From Diphasiastrum complanatum (Eukaryota; Streptophyta; Lycopodiopsida; Lycopodiales; Lycopodiaceae): a stretch of 64,000 nt of DNA. The notes under the pieces were generated by a model, which was not told the DNA's origin, did no database searches, and saw nothing but the letters and a program-made list of their open reading frames with translations. The number at the start of each line of letters is the position of its first letter. Position 1 is the first letter of the stretch. This document shows, one piece after another, positions 9,232-21,279 of the stretch. The stretch covers positions 23,394,801 through 23,458,800 of the forward strand of contig CM055106.1 of assembly GCA_029204225.1 (NCBI GenBank), written 5' to 3'. A program made the translations under genes and the position numbers.

Positions 9232-10073
9232 CGATGTCATCATTGTGGGTAATATGACTAGATAAAGATCGATAGTATGATGAAAATGTAAGAAGTCTTC
9301 TACATTGCATGTTTTTTGAGCTTTCTGACTTACTCCGAGGGGAAAACAGATTTAGGTTCATGGTATGTTTCTTCCTAGATCTACACCTAGACTAGCTTGA
9401 GCAGAGATCTTACCTGGCACACATGAACAACTAAGGATCTAGTTGTGATTTTGTCATGTTTTATGGTATAATAGACGGTCAACCTTCTCCTTTTGATATT
9501 CAGATTATGGGTTTGCTGTTACATGAGTATCAACATAATTGTTCATCTTTCATCTTTAGTTTCTATTGCAATTCCAGTACGTTCTCAAGTTGTGGGTCCT
9601 TTAAACCTTTACAAATTAAATACAGAAATGGCAGAGCTGCCAAATTCTACAGTCAATGCTCTTACTTTTAAAAGCAAGTACCATACATGAAAGGCCAGAA
9701 AGGCTTCATCTTTCTCAAAATAAGTGGAGGGCACACCAATTTGAAAAGGCTAAAACAGGAAACTGAATGAAGTTAAGGAGCTCAGTTGATTTCTAGTGGA
9801 CATGGACTGATCAGAATGTGCAAGCATTTGAATGCAATTATTGCATACTCTTAAATCAGGGCAAAATGTTATGAGATACAGATTTGCAGTTTAGTGAGGG
9901 ATTTCTTGGGGAGGTTATGCCAAATTTGAGGAAGTTTAAATAGCTATCTTCCTTCAAGACAATGGATGGGTTCTTGTTGTCCCATTATGCTAGATAATAG
10001 CTTTTGTGGGCTCTTTTGGCAGGTCACTATCTTCCTTTCTCTGCATAATTGGCCCAAGAAACTCCTTCAAACA
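9232..10073. other. EG16 3' flank, no gene recognised
   Basis: AT-rich sequence that probably holds the EG16 3' UTR. No convincing open frame or repeat seen. Confidence 0.4.
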
Positions 10074-10164
10074 TTGGAATGGTCCAAGTACCCGCCATGG
10101 TGGATGCAGCAGTGTCTCACCCCCACCTTACACACCATCATGGTGGGTACTTGGACCATTCCAA
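10074..10164. repeat. 30-bp stem hairpin (possible small-RNA precursor)
   Basis: Arms 10074-10103 and 10135-10164 pair along all 30 positions with a 31-nt loop. Only two positions are not Watson-Crick, and both become G-U wobbles in the plus-strand transcript. The size and near-perfect pairing fit a young plant microRNA or siRNA hairpin, or a very short foldback element. No flanking duplication was identified. Confidence 0.75.
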
Positions 10165-11960
10165 GGTATATGCCTCCATATCAAATTATGAAGCAACATG
10201 ATGTAAAGATCTTTCCAACTTCTACTCTGAATTTGTTCATGTGAGAAAATTATGGTTTGCTTATAATAAGTTCACTAGTTTTGTCACCATAAGATCTACA
10301 ATCTAGGCTTGAGGTGATAAGGAGCCATAGATGAAATTATTCTCGAGGTACATGCACCTACATGGGTCATAGCATTTGCATCTCAATTGTCCAAAGATTG
10401 GTGTTGACACAAGCTAGGAAATAGGCATATTATTGATATTGTTATGTCTACTAGGCAAATAAGCCTTTCTCTTGTATATGCAAGTTCCAAAGATATTGAA
10501 GGGTGGCCGTTTCAAATTTAGTGCCCATGGATTTAAATTGTGACTCCTCCCACATTCCAAATGCTCATGCTTAGATGCTTTATTTTTTGTACATAGGAAT
10601 AATTGTTTTGATTGCTCAATTCAAAAAGGAATTGGTAAAAGATCATGCATTATATTTCAAGTTATACATGCTGACAAAGGCTAGAGGAGATAGACTTAAT
10701 GACAACTTTATGAAACAAATAAAATGTTTGTGGTGATTAATAGAATGTTTGTGAAATTTAATGTATCATCTTGACGCAACAATAAGTTGTAGCTAAACAT
10801 ATCTTCTAGAGCTATCATGCTATGGATAAAGTGGCAAATTTTAAAGGTGGTTTGATGTTTGATTTGTTCATATAAATGACAAGGATGGTTCAGAATGTAA
10901 TTGTGAACGAGCCTAAGTAAGTCGTGCAATCCCTTTCAAAAGATTGCTTTATGAAGATAAAGAGTATAACCAATTTGATTTTTTTTTTGTGGAAATATCT
11001 TGAACTTGAGTTTTTGAATTAGGTCTAGTAGCCATACCATGAGAATCATGCTTGAAGCATATTAGACTTATGAAGGTACATCTATAAGCCAAAAGCATTT
11101 GCCAAAGTGCTTACTAAAAATTTTGAAACTTAGCTAGACAATTTTCGAAGAGTAATTACATCACTTTCAATTCTATAAATGGCAACTATGCAATTTGTAT
11201 GTTCTTAGATGTCATGGGCACCTATGGTTTGAAGTTCTTAGCTTTAGCTAGATTTATGTGCCCTTCTTCATTGGTTGCCCATGTATGTGGCATTGAGACA
11301 ACCATCTTTTGGTGCATTGAAAAGCATACTTTATTGTAATCTTTCTACGTTATCAAAGGATGCCCACTATTCATATTTCAATCATGACAAAGGGCACCTT
11401 CTTGTAAATACCATCGAGATCTTAACCTAACATAGATCCAAACAAATAGAGAACAATAGGGAATGACATGTGATTAACCAACCCAACCACACAACATAGG
11501 CATTGTCAATACACTCACCTCAAGTGGGAATTAACCCATGAAATCATCCAAGGTCTCTCACCTAGGACAATGTCTATGGATACCATACTACCATAGCTTA
11601 TCTTACAAAATGGTGGTGCCACACCCAAGTCTTGGAGGACCAAATGCCTATGATATAGTCCAACATCTCGACTAGGGAACTAGTGGATAATAAAACTCAT
11701 GTTATCCACCACTCTTATTTGGCTACAGTCCAAAAATGCTTATAAGTCACCGCGTATGTCCATTCTAGGGCCTTGGCATTTTGCAAGTAAATTTTTTGAG
11801 AGATTTGCGAGTTTTTTTCTTGCCATGATTCACAAAAAAGATAGCACATGGTATGCTACCTTTCTTCATGCCACTAGCTAAATGTTTATTATTAACAATT
11901 GTAGTTTGGTACATGGTTTAAAATCTCACAATGGAATACCAAAGTAGAAAAATAATTAGA
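10165..11960. other. Gene-poor AT-rich DNA
   Basis: Open frames are short and show no family motifs. No LTR, microsatellite or obvious repeat was recognised. Confidence 0.4.
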
Positions 11961-11984
11961 TTAGAATTTTTTTTGGCATCCAAA

Positions 11985-12160
11985 GATATAGCACACTGAA
12001 GTGCCTAGTCAAACCGCCCAAAATTTTGAGCAGTTTCGCTTGGCATGTCGTCGTGCCAAAAAAAAATTCTTGTGTTATTTACCAAGTCAACGTGCTATTT
12101 TTGAAGGTTGCAATTTTTTTTTTCGTAGCTATTTTATTTAGCACATCGGGATGCTATGTT
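11985..12160. repeat. Cluster of degenerate short palindromes
   Basis: Several 15-16 bp imperfect palindromes with GCAC/GTGC ends lie within about 170 bp: GCACACTGAAGTGCC, GGCATGTCGTCGTGCC and AGCACATCGGGATGCT. Between them is AT-rich filler. This resembles the subterminal repeat region of a CACTA-like DNA transposon, but with a core different from the clusters at 33.2, 40.7 and 43.0 kb. No element end was identified. Confidence 0.45.
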
Positions 12161-12429
12161 TAAAGGCTACAAAAAATATTCTAAAATAATGTTTTTACTC
12201 AAAATTTGGTTTTTGAATGTGTCGAAATACATTTTCTATTTTATAGTTAGAACTTTTTAACCTATCAAATTTGTAACTTATCCACAAAAATACGATGTAA
12301 TACCTTAAAAGTAAATATTTTTCATGACAATGATTGTTTGACACATGAATTGCCACATAGACTATAAAATTAGATACTTGCATTATCACATAGACTATAT
12401 AATTTGTTTTACATAAGAAAGTTGAATGG

Positions 12430-12846
12430 TTGTCAATAATTCACATGATGCAGTGGCTCAAGCTATGGCGTCTAAGCCGCTTATGGTGTTGGAAAATAGA
12501 AAGCCAAATTTATTACATGACAAGAAAAAAAGAAAAGAAAAGTAGAGTGGAGAAGAGAACCATTTGTATTTTCTGTTTTTCGTTTTTGGGTGAGTCGTTC
12601 AATGCTTCGCTCGTTGGCGGCCTGACGCTCATCTCAGTTGCTGTGTTCTGCTCATTGACATACTTTCATGCACAGCTCTACTCTCTGTATCATCTCTCGT
12701 CCTCTATATTTCGTGTTAATCAAAAAGTGTATTTATCTCCACTGTGTGGAGTTTACAAGATAGTTCATCAGAGAATTACAAGACAAGTTAATGCTAATCA
12801 GCTAGTTAGTTATTCTCTGTTATCGTTGTCTCCTTCAACTAGTTTT
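12430..12846 (-). repeat. Dispersed LTR-like repeat R, copy 1
   Basis: In the minus direction it begins TGAAGGAGACAACGATAACA near 12845 and matches 39826-40140 (plus strand) over about 300 bp. Shared words include TTAATGCTAATCAGCTAG, GTTCATCAGAGAATTACAAG and CCCAAAAACGAAAAACAG (each read on its own strand). The TG start and high similarity suggest an LTR or LTR fragment of an unplaced retrotransposon. It directly adjoins the truncated transposase of copy A. Confidence 0.55.
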
Positions 12847-14150
12847 ATCTAAATTTTTCTAAATGTCTAACATCGAAGACTCTACAATTTTGGACTTTAC
12901 ATTGGAACTCCTATTGTTCATCACGATACACTCAGTGGATTTGTCTGTCAATATTGAGCCCAACGACATTCCAATTGATTCATTGTCCTTTATATTATGA
13001 TGAGATACTAATGCAGATCTGCAAAAAAAAAAAAGATAGTTAGCAGAACAACATAGTAGCAGAAATAAAACCATATGTCACTAATCAAGTTACAAAAAAA
13101 TCAGAGTATGCTTACTTGAATGATCGAATTCTTCTATTTCGATAACCTCCTTTTGAAAGAGTCTGAATATCCTTGCGACTTTCCCGTTTTTGCTTCTTAG
13201 TCCAAACCTCCTTCTTCTTAGCCTCTTCCACATCCTTCAGTAATTGAGTTTTCCATACAAATAGAATAAGATTGCTTGCATTCGATCTAGTTCTGATTTG
13301 ATATCGAACGCTATCTTTTGTAATGAATCATTATGTAATGATTCATTATTCTTTTGTAATGATTCATTATTTCTTTTAAGTTGTTCATTTTTCTCTAAAG
13401 TCTTTTGGACATGACAATCTCTTTTTTTGATAAAAAGAAAATATGTGTATCAACTCACATTCTAAAAAAGTGAATTTTTTTCATTGAAAACTGATTTCCA
13501 TAGTTTTGCAATCTCTCACAATATCCTAATAATCCATTATGCCCATTGCATATCCATATTACTAGATTAGCTATTGAAGAGAATGTGGGATGAGTCAATG
13601 TGCTAGGATCTTGAGAATACAATGATCTGTCAGTCCACAAATCCAAGTTCGTTTTTTCTTCTACCCTATAACGGGAACGATTAGCAGCAGATATTGGAAC
13701 TCCTTTGCCTCCTCGTCTCTGTATGGGTGCCACATCATTAGGAATATCCAAATGTAGATGATACAAGGTTGTCATCAGATAAAGCAAGACAAAACAAAAC
13801 AGTACAAAACAAAACAAAGTACTTATCTTTAGTTATATTATATACTTTGTCCCTCATATTTTCAGACCGATGTGGAGATGGCGCTCCAATGGAGGGATGT
13901 TTTTTTCCCTGATTTGAATTTGTGGATGGTGGTCATATTTTCAAATTTTGACAAGTTAGACTGTGAACAGCTTAGAGTTGTTAACTGTGACTGTAGACAC
14001 TATGGTTTAGATCATTGGGAGTTGGGGTGGCCTTGGGAGTGGTGGGGGCAAGCAAATAAGCAATATCGTTTTTTTTATTTTGATATTTTTTTTCATCCTA
14101 CATGGCATTCCTTAAAGGGTCTTTTTGATATTGAGAACTCCTCTAATGTA
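12847..14150 (-). mobile_element. Multi-gene DNA transposon, copy A (5' part)
   Basis: Minus-oriented left part of the family described in full at copy B (17625-24800). It shares the left terminal region, which begins CATTAGAGGAGTTCTCAATA at about 14150. It also shares the first transposase exon (13455-13780, with LTHPTFSS and GLLGYCERLQN), a lysine-rich second exon (about 13140-13430) and the third exon (about 12850-13010, MSLGSILTDKSTECI). It ends abruptly inside the third exon, where repeat R starts. An internal GTAATGATTCATTAT duplication lies at about 13320-13370. Its left end abuts a truncated copia element. Confidence 0.75.
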
Positions 14151-15590
14151 GATCCGTGTGGATCAAATCCAAGATGTTCTTTGCCCTTCATTGAACTTCT
14201 CTCGATGTTGCTTCCCATACACACATGATTCGCACATCGTCTTCAAGTGGTCTTCCATCATAGGTAGTCCTCTCACCATTTCCAGTTTTCTCATCAAGCT
14301 AAGGCTTCCTAGGTTCAAATGACCAAGCCTTTTATGCCACTCGATGGAATGGACGAGATAAGTCCATGTTGCCCCTTGATTGTAGCATTCAACCTGTACA
14401 ATTTAGTGTTGGGCTCTCTTATACCATCCACAATGACTTTGAACTTTTGGTTCACATCCTTCACAATGCAACGATCATGGACAAATTCTACTTCCAACTT
14501 TTGATCAGTAATGACACCAACAGAAAATAGAGTTTTATTCAAACCTGGTACGTAGAGTACCTCCGTGATCATCCTCCTTTTGCCATCAAGTAGTTGGATT
14601 GAAACGGTGCCTATCCTCTTGATCTTTCACACATCACCATTTGCTTGTGAAACAGACGTTCCATTATCCAACTCTCTCAAGCTGCTGAACCAATCTTTGT
14701 TACCTGTCATGTATCTTGTGGCTCCTGAGTCAATGTACCACTCTTGATCATCTTGATTAGATGACAATGCTGATATAAAGATGCTAGAGTCTTCAATCTC
14801 ACCTTCATCGACAAGGTTACCTGCTTGCTTTGGTTTTCCCTTGCCTGATTCCACCAAGAATTTTCAGCATTCACTCTTCCAATGGCCCTTTTTGCCGCAA
14901 TGGAAGCATTTGCCTTTCTTCTTGGTCTTGCTGGAAGATCCCTCATCCTCCTGAGTCTTGGCAAATTGCTGCTTAGACTTCTTCTTGCCCTTGCCTTTGC
15001 CTTGCTTTTGGCGTGTCGCAAGTGCCTGATCATCAATGTTTTGATGTCTAGCTTTCACCATTTCTCGCCTCTTGATGCTATTCCGCTCACAAACATCTGA
15101 TAGGGTTCTGCAATGCTGCACAATGCATTATGCACCAGCTCCACATCACGTATGCGCTCAGCAATAGAGTGCAGTTCATCCCTCATTGTCTTGATTCTGG
15201 TCATGTACGTCTGAATGTGCTCTCCTTGCTCCATGCGGGCACTATTTAGTTTTGATTTCAAAAACATGATTCTTAACAGATTTGACGTCTCAAACTACTC
15301 CTTTAGCACATCCTATGCTTGTCTGGGTGTAACAGCATCACGAATGTGGGTAATGATGTGATCCTTCACTGACAAGATGATATAAGTCAAGGCTCTTCTT
15401 GCTCTTCTATCAAATATTTTGATGTCAGCTTCATTTGGCGGTCTTCTCTCGTGACCTGCGATGATATTCCACAGTTCCTTCTATATCAGTATGTTCTTTA
15501 TCTTGAACTTCCACACTACATAGTTGGAGATCTTGTCCAATTTGCTACTTTCACTCAAAATGGACTCTCCCATGTTTGCCATCCAAGAAA
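14151..15590 (-). pseudogene. Copia gag-protease-integrase fragment
   Basis: Minus-strand Ty1/copia coding remnant. Gag begins near 15575 (MGESILSESSKL). It contains a zinc knuckle CFHCGKKGHWKSEC (C-x2-C-x4-H-x4-C, near 14880-14920), then the protease motif YIDSGATRYMTG near 14720, and the pre-integrase zinc region up to about 14160. It then stops at the left end of transposon copy A. Several frameshifts and stops break the frame (for example at 15490 and near 14860). Integrase core, reverse transcriptase and RNase H are missing. The 5' LTR was not identified. Confidence 0.8.
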
Positions 15591-16329
15591 CGTCTGAAAC
15601 TGGAACCATAGGCTAAAAACAGTATGTCACAGCCAACTGTGATGTCAGAAGTTGAAAATAATGATTGCTATTTTTTCCTTACTAGACCACCCACTGCTTT
15701 TCTGCCATATTGAAAGCCAAATTGGCGTCGCCTTCCGAAATGCACTTGATCACCAACTCCCAAACACGTGCCCAATGATATGGTGAAATCACTTTTGGTG
15801 TGCTCCAAACACTTTCTCTGCTGCAATCACTCTGTTTTGCGGTACCGTACTTGTAGGTATAGTTCGGGTGCCCTTCGTTCGGAGTCCGTAGTCTTTCATT
15901 TGGCCAAAATAGGCTAAGGGAGGTGAAAATAAGGGCTCTTTGCACTTTTGAACTGTTTCTGCACCTTGAAAAAACTTCAACCTTCAAGAACTTGGGACCC
16001 AACTTTTACTTCAAATTGAAGATTTTTAAAGAAGTTGAACTCCTCATGGGTCCACTTCACCCATATCCAATGATGTGTTTTATCCTGTGGTCCAAATAAA
16101 ATTGATCTTGTCTGTCGATCCTAGTGGAGATTGATCTCATAAACCCCTACAAACACTACGTGCTCCTTGTGGTTAGACGTGCATGACCTGTCCGTTTCCC
16201 TCTCTCCTCTCTTTAGCTTTGAAAAGTTCCAAAGCTAGGTATGGCTGCCACCATCAGATCTTTCATGTTCCCTTACTGGCTCGCGGATGCACATGGCCAT
16301 TGAGGATAGTCTGCCTAAAGATTTCTAAG
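15591..16329. other. Retroelement leader or LTR-like DNA, unassigned
   Basis: This lies between the copia gag start (below) and the gypsy RT remnant (above), both on the minus strand. It probably contains the copia leader and part of its 5' LTR. I could not find a PBS or a matching second LTR. Confidence 0.35.
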
Positions 16330-17624
16330 AATTTCCTCAAAAAAATTTGTCTTCATGCGCTGAAATGTAACAGGCACTTTACACAGACCGAAAGGCATAC
16401 GCGTATAAGAGTAAACCTGCCCCCGCCCCCCAATTGGTGGTAAAAGTAGTTTTTGATCTATCTTCTTCTTTAATGAAGACTTGATTGTAACCGAAAAACT
16501 TGTCTAAAAAATTGTATCGTTCGTGACCGGCTACTTGGTCTAGGATCATGTCTGTATGTGGTAATGGATGATAGTGTTTTGTTGTGGCAGCGTTTAACTT
16601 TCTAAAATCTTGACATACCCTAATTTTACCTGTCTTCTTTTTGGGAACTATCACAATAGAGGATACTCATTCACTACTTAGAATAAGGTATATGATACCT
16701 GCTCTTATGCATTTATCTAATTCATCTTTCACTAATAATGATACTTTGGATTTAATCTATATTGTCTCTGTCTAACCGGTACAGCTCCCTGGATCAAGTC
16801 TATTCTATACTCTCCCCATTTAACCGGTATACCATTTAAATCTTCCATTGACCAAGCGACTATGTTCTGATACTTTTGAAATGTATTCTTCTTGTTCTGA
16901 CTATTGTTTATACAAATTCAAAATCTTGCCCTTACTAATTTCTATTTCTATATAATCAGTCTTATCTATCATTCCCTCAGTCAGGCTTGCTCTGGTTCCA
17001 CCCAGAACATCCCTTGACTTGGATATTGGAAACTCATTTTTCTCTTCCTCTTCTATTTCATAACATTATATGAAATTGACTAAGAATTCTGTAGATTCCA
17101 CTATCTCCTCGCCCCATCTCATAAGGTGACCTCCTAATGGACTTGGTTGTGAGAATGCCTGGAAAGAATATTTGTTTGGTAGACCAATTTATAATAGCAT
17201 CTGTCTGATATAACCATGGCCTTCCAAATATGTTGAGAATGGTGGCGTATCTAATGGATTTATGACAAAGAAATTCATGACGAAAGTCTCTGTTTCTATA
17301 TTTTTGTTAACACCCATCAGCTTTCCTACTATTGTGTATCTAGATGCATCTGCTAAATGGATTTCATGGTGAGTAGTAGACTGGATCTGGTCTTCTAACC
17401 CCAACTCCTTAACCATTTTCTCAATCATTAAGTTGATGCTAGATCCGAAGTCTACTAGTATTCTATTGATAGTATGGCCACCTATAATGGCACTTATCTC
17501 GGGGACTCCACAGTCTCCTCTATCTACATATTCTACTCTATTGCTATATGTAGGTATTGATAATGTAACAAAGCTCTCCCCTTCATCAGTTCTTATAGAA
17601 TGAACTCCTTCATCATATGCATTA
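16330..17624 (-). pseudogene. Ty3/gypsy protease and reverse transcriptase remnant
   Basis: Minus-strand gypsy pol. The protease region (17189-17610) shows RILVDFGSSINLM, a retropepsin site with the usual D-T/S-G changed to D-F-G. RT (about 16330-16654) shows VPKKKTGKIRVCQDFRKLN and NFLDKFFGYNQV, typical of the first RT blocks; the frame then breaks and the YxDD region is absent. It ends at 17624, at the left boundary of transposon copy B. The matching gag, PBS and LTR lie beyond copy B at 24.8-26.2 kb on the same strand, so copy B split this element. Confidence 0.8.
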
Positions 17625-18119
17625 GAGGAGTTCTCAATATCAAAAAGATCATTTAAGGAATGCCATGTAGGATATACAAAAATATCAAAATAAATAAAAC
17701 AATATTGTTCATTTGCTTGCCCACACCACTCCCAAGGCCTCCCCAACTCCCAATGATCTAACCACAGTGTCTATAGTCATAGTTAAGAACTGTTAACAGT
17801 TCGCAGTATAACTTGACTAAATTCAAAAATATTCCCTCCATTGGTTACGAAAAGGGCAATATTCTCACTGGATCTAGAATATGACCGCCATCCCCAAATT
17901 CGAATCCGGAAAAATTGCAAAATGTTTACATATGCATTCCTTCCACGAGAATGAAAATATGAGCGCCAACTACCTATTGGAATGAAAAAATGAGCGGCAT
18001 TTCCAAATTTGAATCAAGCATACAAGCATGGAGATTGGATTGATTGTACATAGTATATAATATAATCAAAGATGAGTATTTTGTTTTGCTTCATAGAATC
18101 TGGTCATAGTACTTTCATG

Positions 18120-19650
18120 CAACTGATTACTCTATTATTTTTTTGATGATGACATTATATCATCTACATGTGGATATCCCTATTGATTTGGCACCTTTGT
18201 AGAGAAGAGGAGGCAAAGGAGTTCAAATATCTGCTGAAGATCGTTCTTGTTACAAGGCAGAAGGAAAGAAAAACGTGGATTTGTGGACAGATGGAACATT
18301 ATATCCACAAGATCCAAGCACTTTGACACATCCCACATTCTCTTCAATAACTCATTTAGTTACATGGATATGCAATGGGCATAGTGGATTACTAGGATAT
18401 TGTGAAAGATTGCAAAACCATGGAAAACAACTTTATATGAATAAAGTTCACTTTTTAGAAGGTGAGTTAATTCGGATATCCTCTTATTGTCAGAATAGAG
18501 ATTGTCATCTCCAAAAGACATTAGAAGAAAATGAACAACTTAAAAAAAAATAATGAATCATTACAGAAGATAGCAATCAATATCAAATCAGAACTAGAGC
18601 AAATGCAATCAGTCTTACAGTCTATTTGTATTTAAAACTTACAATTACTGAAGGATGTGGATTTGGTAAAGAAGAAGGCTGAAAGTAAGAAGCGAAAGCG
18701 GCAAAGTTGCAAGAATATTCAAACGTCTTCAAAAGGAGATTATCGAAATAGAAGGATCCGTGCATTCAAGTAAGCATATTCTAAATTTTGTAAGTTTTTC
18801 AATGACATTTGGATTTAATTTCAGCTATGGTGATACTCTGTTAACTATCTATTTTTTTTTTGCAAATCTGCATTAGTAGCTCCTCAGAATATTAAAGACA
18901 ATGCTTCACTAGGAATGTCATTGGGCACAATATTGACTTGCAAATCCACTGAGTGTATCATGATGAACAATAGGATTTCAAATGTAAAGTGTAAAATAGT
19001 AGAGTCTTTGATGGTGGACATTCAAAATATTTTAGATAAGACTATAGTATAGGGTGCTTGTGATTTTGCAGGTATTAGTAGGGAAGCATATGCAACAATA
19101 TTTAAACTAATTAGAGAAGCTTTTAAGCAAGTTCAAATTAGAAAAGTCCCAATCCCTAGGACATATCACTTGAAGAAAGAGAGGGATACATTAAACATAG
19201 GTATGCATAAGATCACTGGAACTCCATTTCATATTGAGGAGGTGTATGAAACTGATGGAAGATCGATATTCTATAATTCATCAAGCAGTTTATTTGTTGA
19301 TCTAAATTACTTGCTGAGATACATCGTCACATTCTATGATATAACCTATGAAAATGTGAATGGCAAAATAATCATAGTACTTAAGTTAGATGAGTCAGAA
19401 ATTGTGAAAGGGCAGAAGATGGAAAGGGTTAGTATAACTCTCATGAATGGTGCTCTATCCCAAACAGAGAACCAAGAAGATTTCAAATTCAGGTTCCAGT
19501 CAGAAAATGATATATGGTGGTTGGCAGCGTTTCAGGTAACTAGCCTCATTATTACATTACATCATTGAATAGTCCACACAATACAACAAGTTTAGAAAAG
19601 CATGCAAGTTCATACATGAAGAGAAAATTAGATGGTTGATGAGTAGAAGA
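18120..19650 (+). pseudogene. Transposase-like gene of copy B (module 1), internally deleted
   Basis: Exon 1 (to 18552) carries DLWTDGTLYPQDPSTLTHP and GLLGYCERLQNHGKQ and ends in a Lys/Glu-rich, probably coiled-coil segment. Exon 2 (about 18600-18770) is basic. Exon 3 (about 18880-19080) has GMSLGTILTCKSTECIMMNN, with one in-frame stop at 19049. Exon 4 (about 19071-19535) has DFAGISREAYATIF, TPFHIEEVYE, VLKLDESEIVKGQKMERVSI and NDIWWLAAFQ. The second catalytic block seen in copy C (HLVGDLK, CLYCM) is missing: a deletion joins the end of exon 4 to a C-terminal remnant near 19570-19680 (FRKACKFIHEEK). Calling it a DDE-type transposase is inference from block order. Confidence 0.6.
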
Positions 19651-19768
19651 TCATCATTGCTGAGTAGAAGATCATCATGACATGTTCAGAATTGCTTTGC
19701 AAATTCATTGAGCAAGAGAGGAGCAATACCCAATGTAAACGTATTGATTGTATTATACAAAGTGTCAA

Positions 19769-21277
19769 CTATTCATCATCAGATCTTGTATCAGATTCTA
19801 TGGTAGTATTGTCATAAAGAAATTCTCTGCTAGCGTATGCATCTAATAGATGTGCATAATCCTTATTTCCACTAAGCTTAATATAAGTGGAATACAATGA
19901 ATAATGGGAGCTCCTTAAAGGAACATTCCCATCAGTAAAGCCTAAAATGTTCAAAACATAAGATCTTTTGACAAAAATGATCTTATTTGTCTTAACAAAT
20001 TTATGTCCTCCTAGATAAACTGATAAAGCTTTAACTGCCATTATAAGACTCTCCCCGACTGGACTCAGCTTGGAATGAGCAATACAGATCTCATTCTTCA
20101 AGAAATGCCGAAGATAGTGGCCCAGTCCACTGTCCCTCTGGAACGAGGATGCGTGTTGTCTGAAACCACCTCATCTCGCAGCAAAATCATCTATTATGAG
20201 AGCATCCTGCAATAGGAAATATGTTAGCAAAAACACATTCAGTAATTGAAAACATTCAAATGCAAGGAAGATTAAACACTTACACATTCTTCATCATCAC
20301 CAGCAACCAGATCAGGATGATCAATATAATGACCACGTACTGAAGTGGAACCATCAGTGAAATGCATTAATGATGGACAAGGGAAGGCCATCTGGGATTG
20401 AAATGCCGTGAATTCTTCATCGGATGGTCTGCCTCGCCCATTCTCAGCTATATTTGATAAAGTCTTATTCAGGCATTCTTCACCAGTCATAAGACCCTCC
20501 TCATCATCAAAATCAATACCAGCAACAAGGTCATCTGTCTCAAAATCTACAAAGTCGGAGAATTCGAAAATTGTGTCGGATAATAAACATAGAACCTCGT
20601 CCTCATGATAGTCAAAAAATTTACATAAATCAGCAGTAGTAAAATATACATCGTCATTAATATAATATACATGCAAATTGAAAAGACATTTCGAATCCTC
20701 CATAGATTTGGATTCATCATCATATGTATTTTGGCCAATGAAAGAATCCCGGAGAACATCGGTATTTAAATCAATGAAGTCACTTTCTTTATCAGGAGTG
20801 TCGATAAGAATGTGACTGATATCCTTAATGGCTGACTGAACAAAGGAGGTGCAAAAGGAGGGTCAGCAATAGGAACTTCATCATCAGCTGGGATATGAAC
20901 TAACAGAAAAAGTACGAAACTCTGATATTCAACCAATCGACATTTCTTGTTGCAATACGGACACATAGAACTACTTTTGAAAAGATCAAACAATTTGGTG
21001 AACATTCTATCCAATCTATGTCTAAAAGCTGGGAAGAAATGAACAAGATCAGTATAATGCATGTACTGGAGTGGACCTATGGAGAAAACAGGCTTGCTAA
21101 GTATATCTCTGAATCTAACATAATGTTCATAAAATACGTCAGAATTTGGTTGTGCAGTCCTAAAAACATGTAGATATGGCTTTGACTGTGGAAGTAGTCT
21201 AGGTTTTCAGTAATCCCAAATTCACTAAGAAATGAACTCAAGCCTGATTCTCCTGAGGATGATGAGGAAGAGGCCAT
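19769..21277 (-). pseudogene. Leftward gene of copy B (module 2), zinc-motif protein of unknown role
   Basis: The protein starts at 21277 (MASSSSSSGESGLSSFLSE). A frameshift near 21110 is followed by a segment with CPYCNKKCRLVEYQ (C-x2-C-x3-C). An acidic exon (20272-20703) has FFDYHEDEVLCLLSDTI and HYIDHPDLVAGDDEEC. The last exon (19769-20101) has LIMAVKALSVYLGGHKFVK and KIIFVKRSYVLNILGF. Copy C keeps all four blocks at about 35-50 percent identity by eye. I do not recognise the family; a DNA-binding accessory protein is a guess. The gene is convergent with module 1 and divergent from module 3. Confidence 0.6.
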
Positions 21278-21279
21278 GG

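Noticed and set aside
13872-14228. Plus-strand 118-codon frame
   Set aside because: It is the antisense of the transposon's left terminal region shared by copies A and B; a similar frame at 17626-17746 comes from the same repeat.
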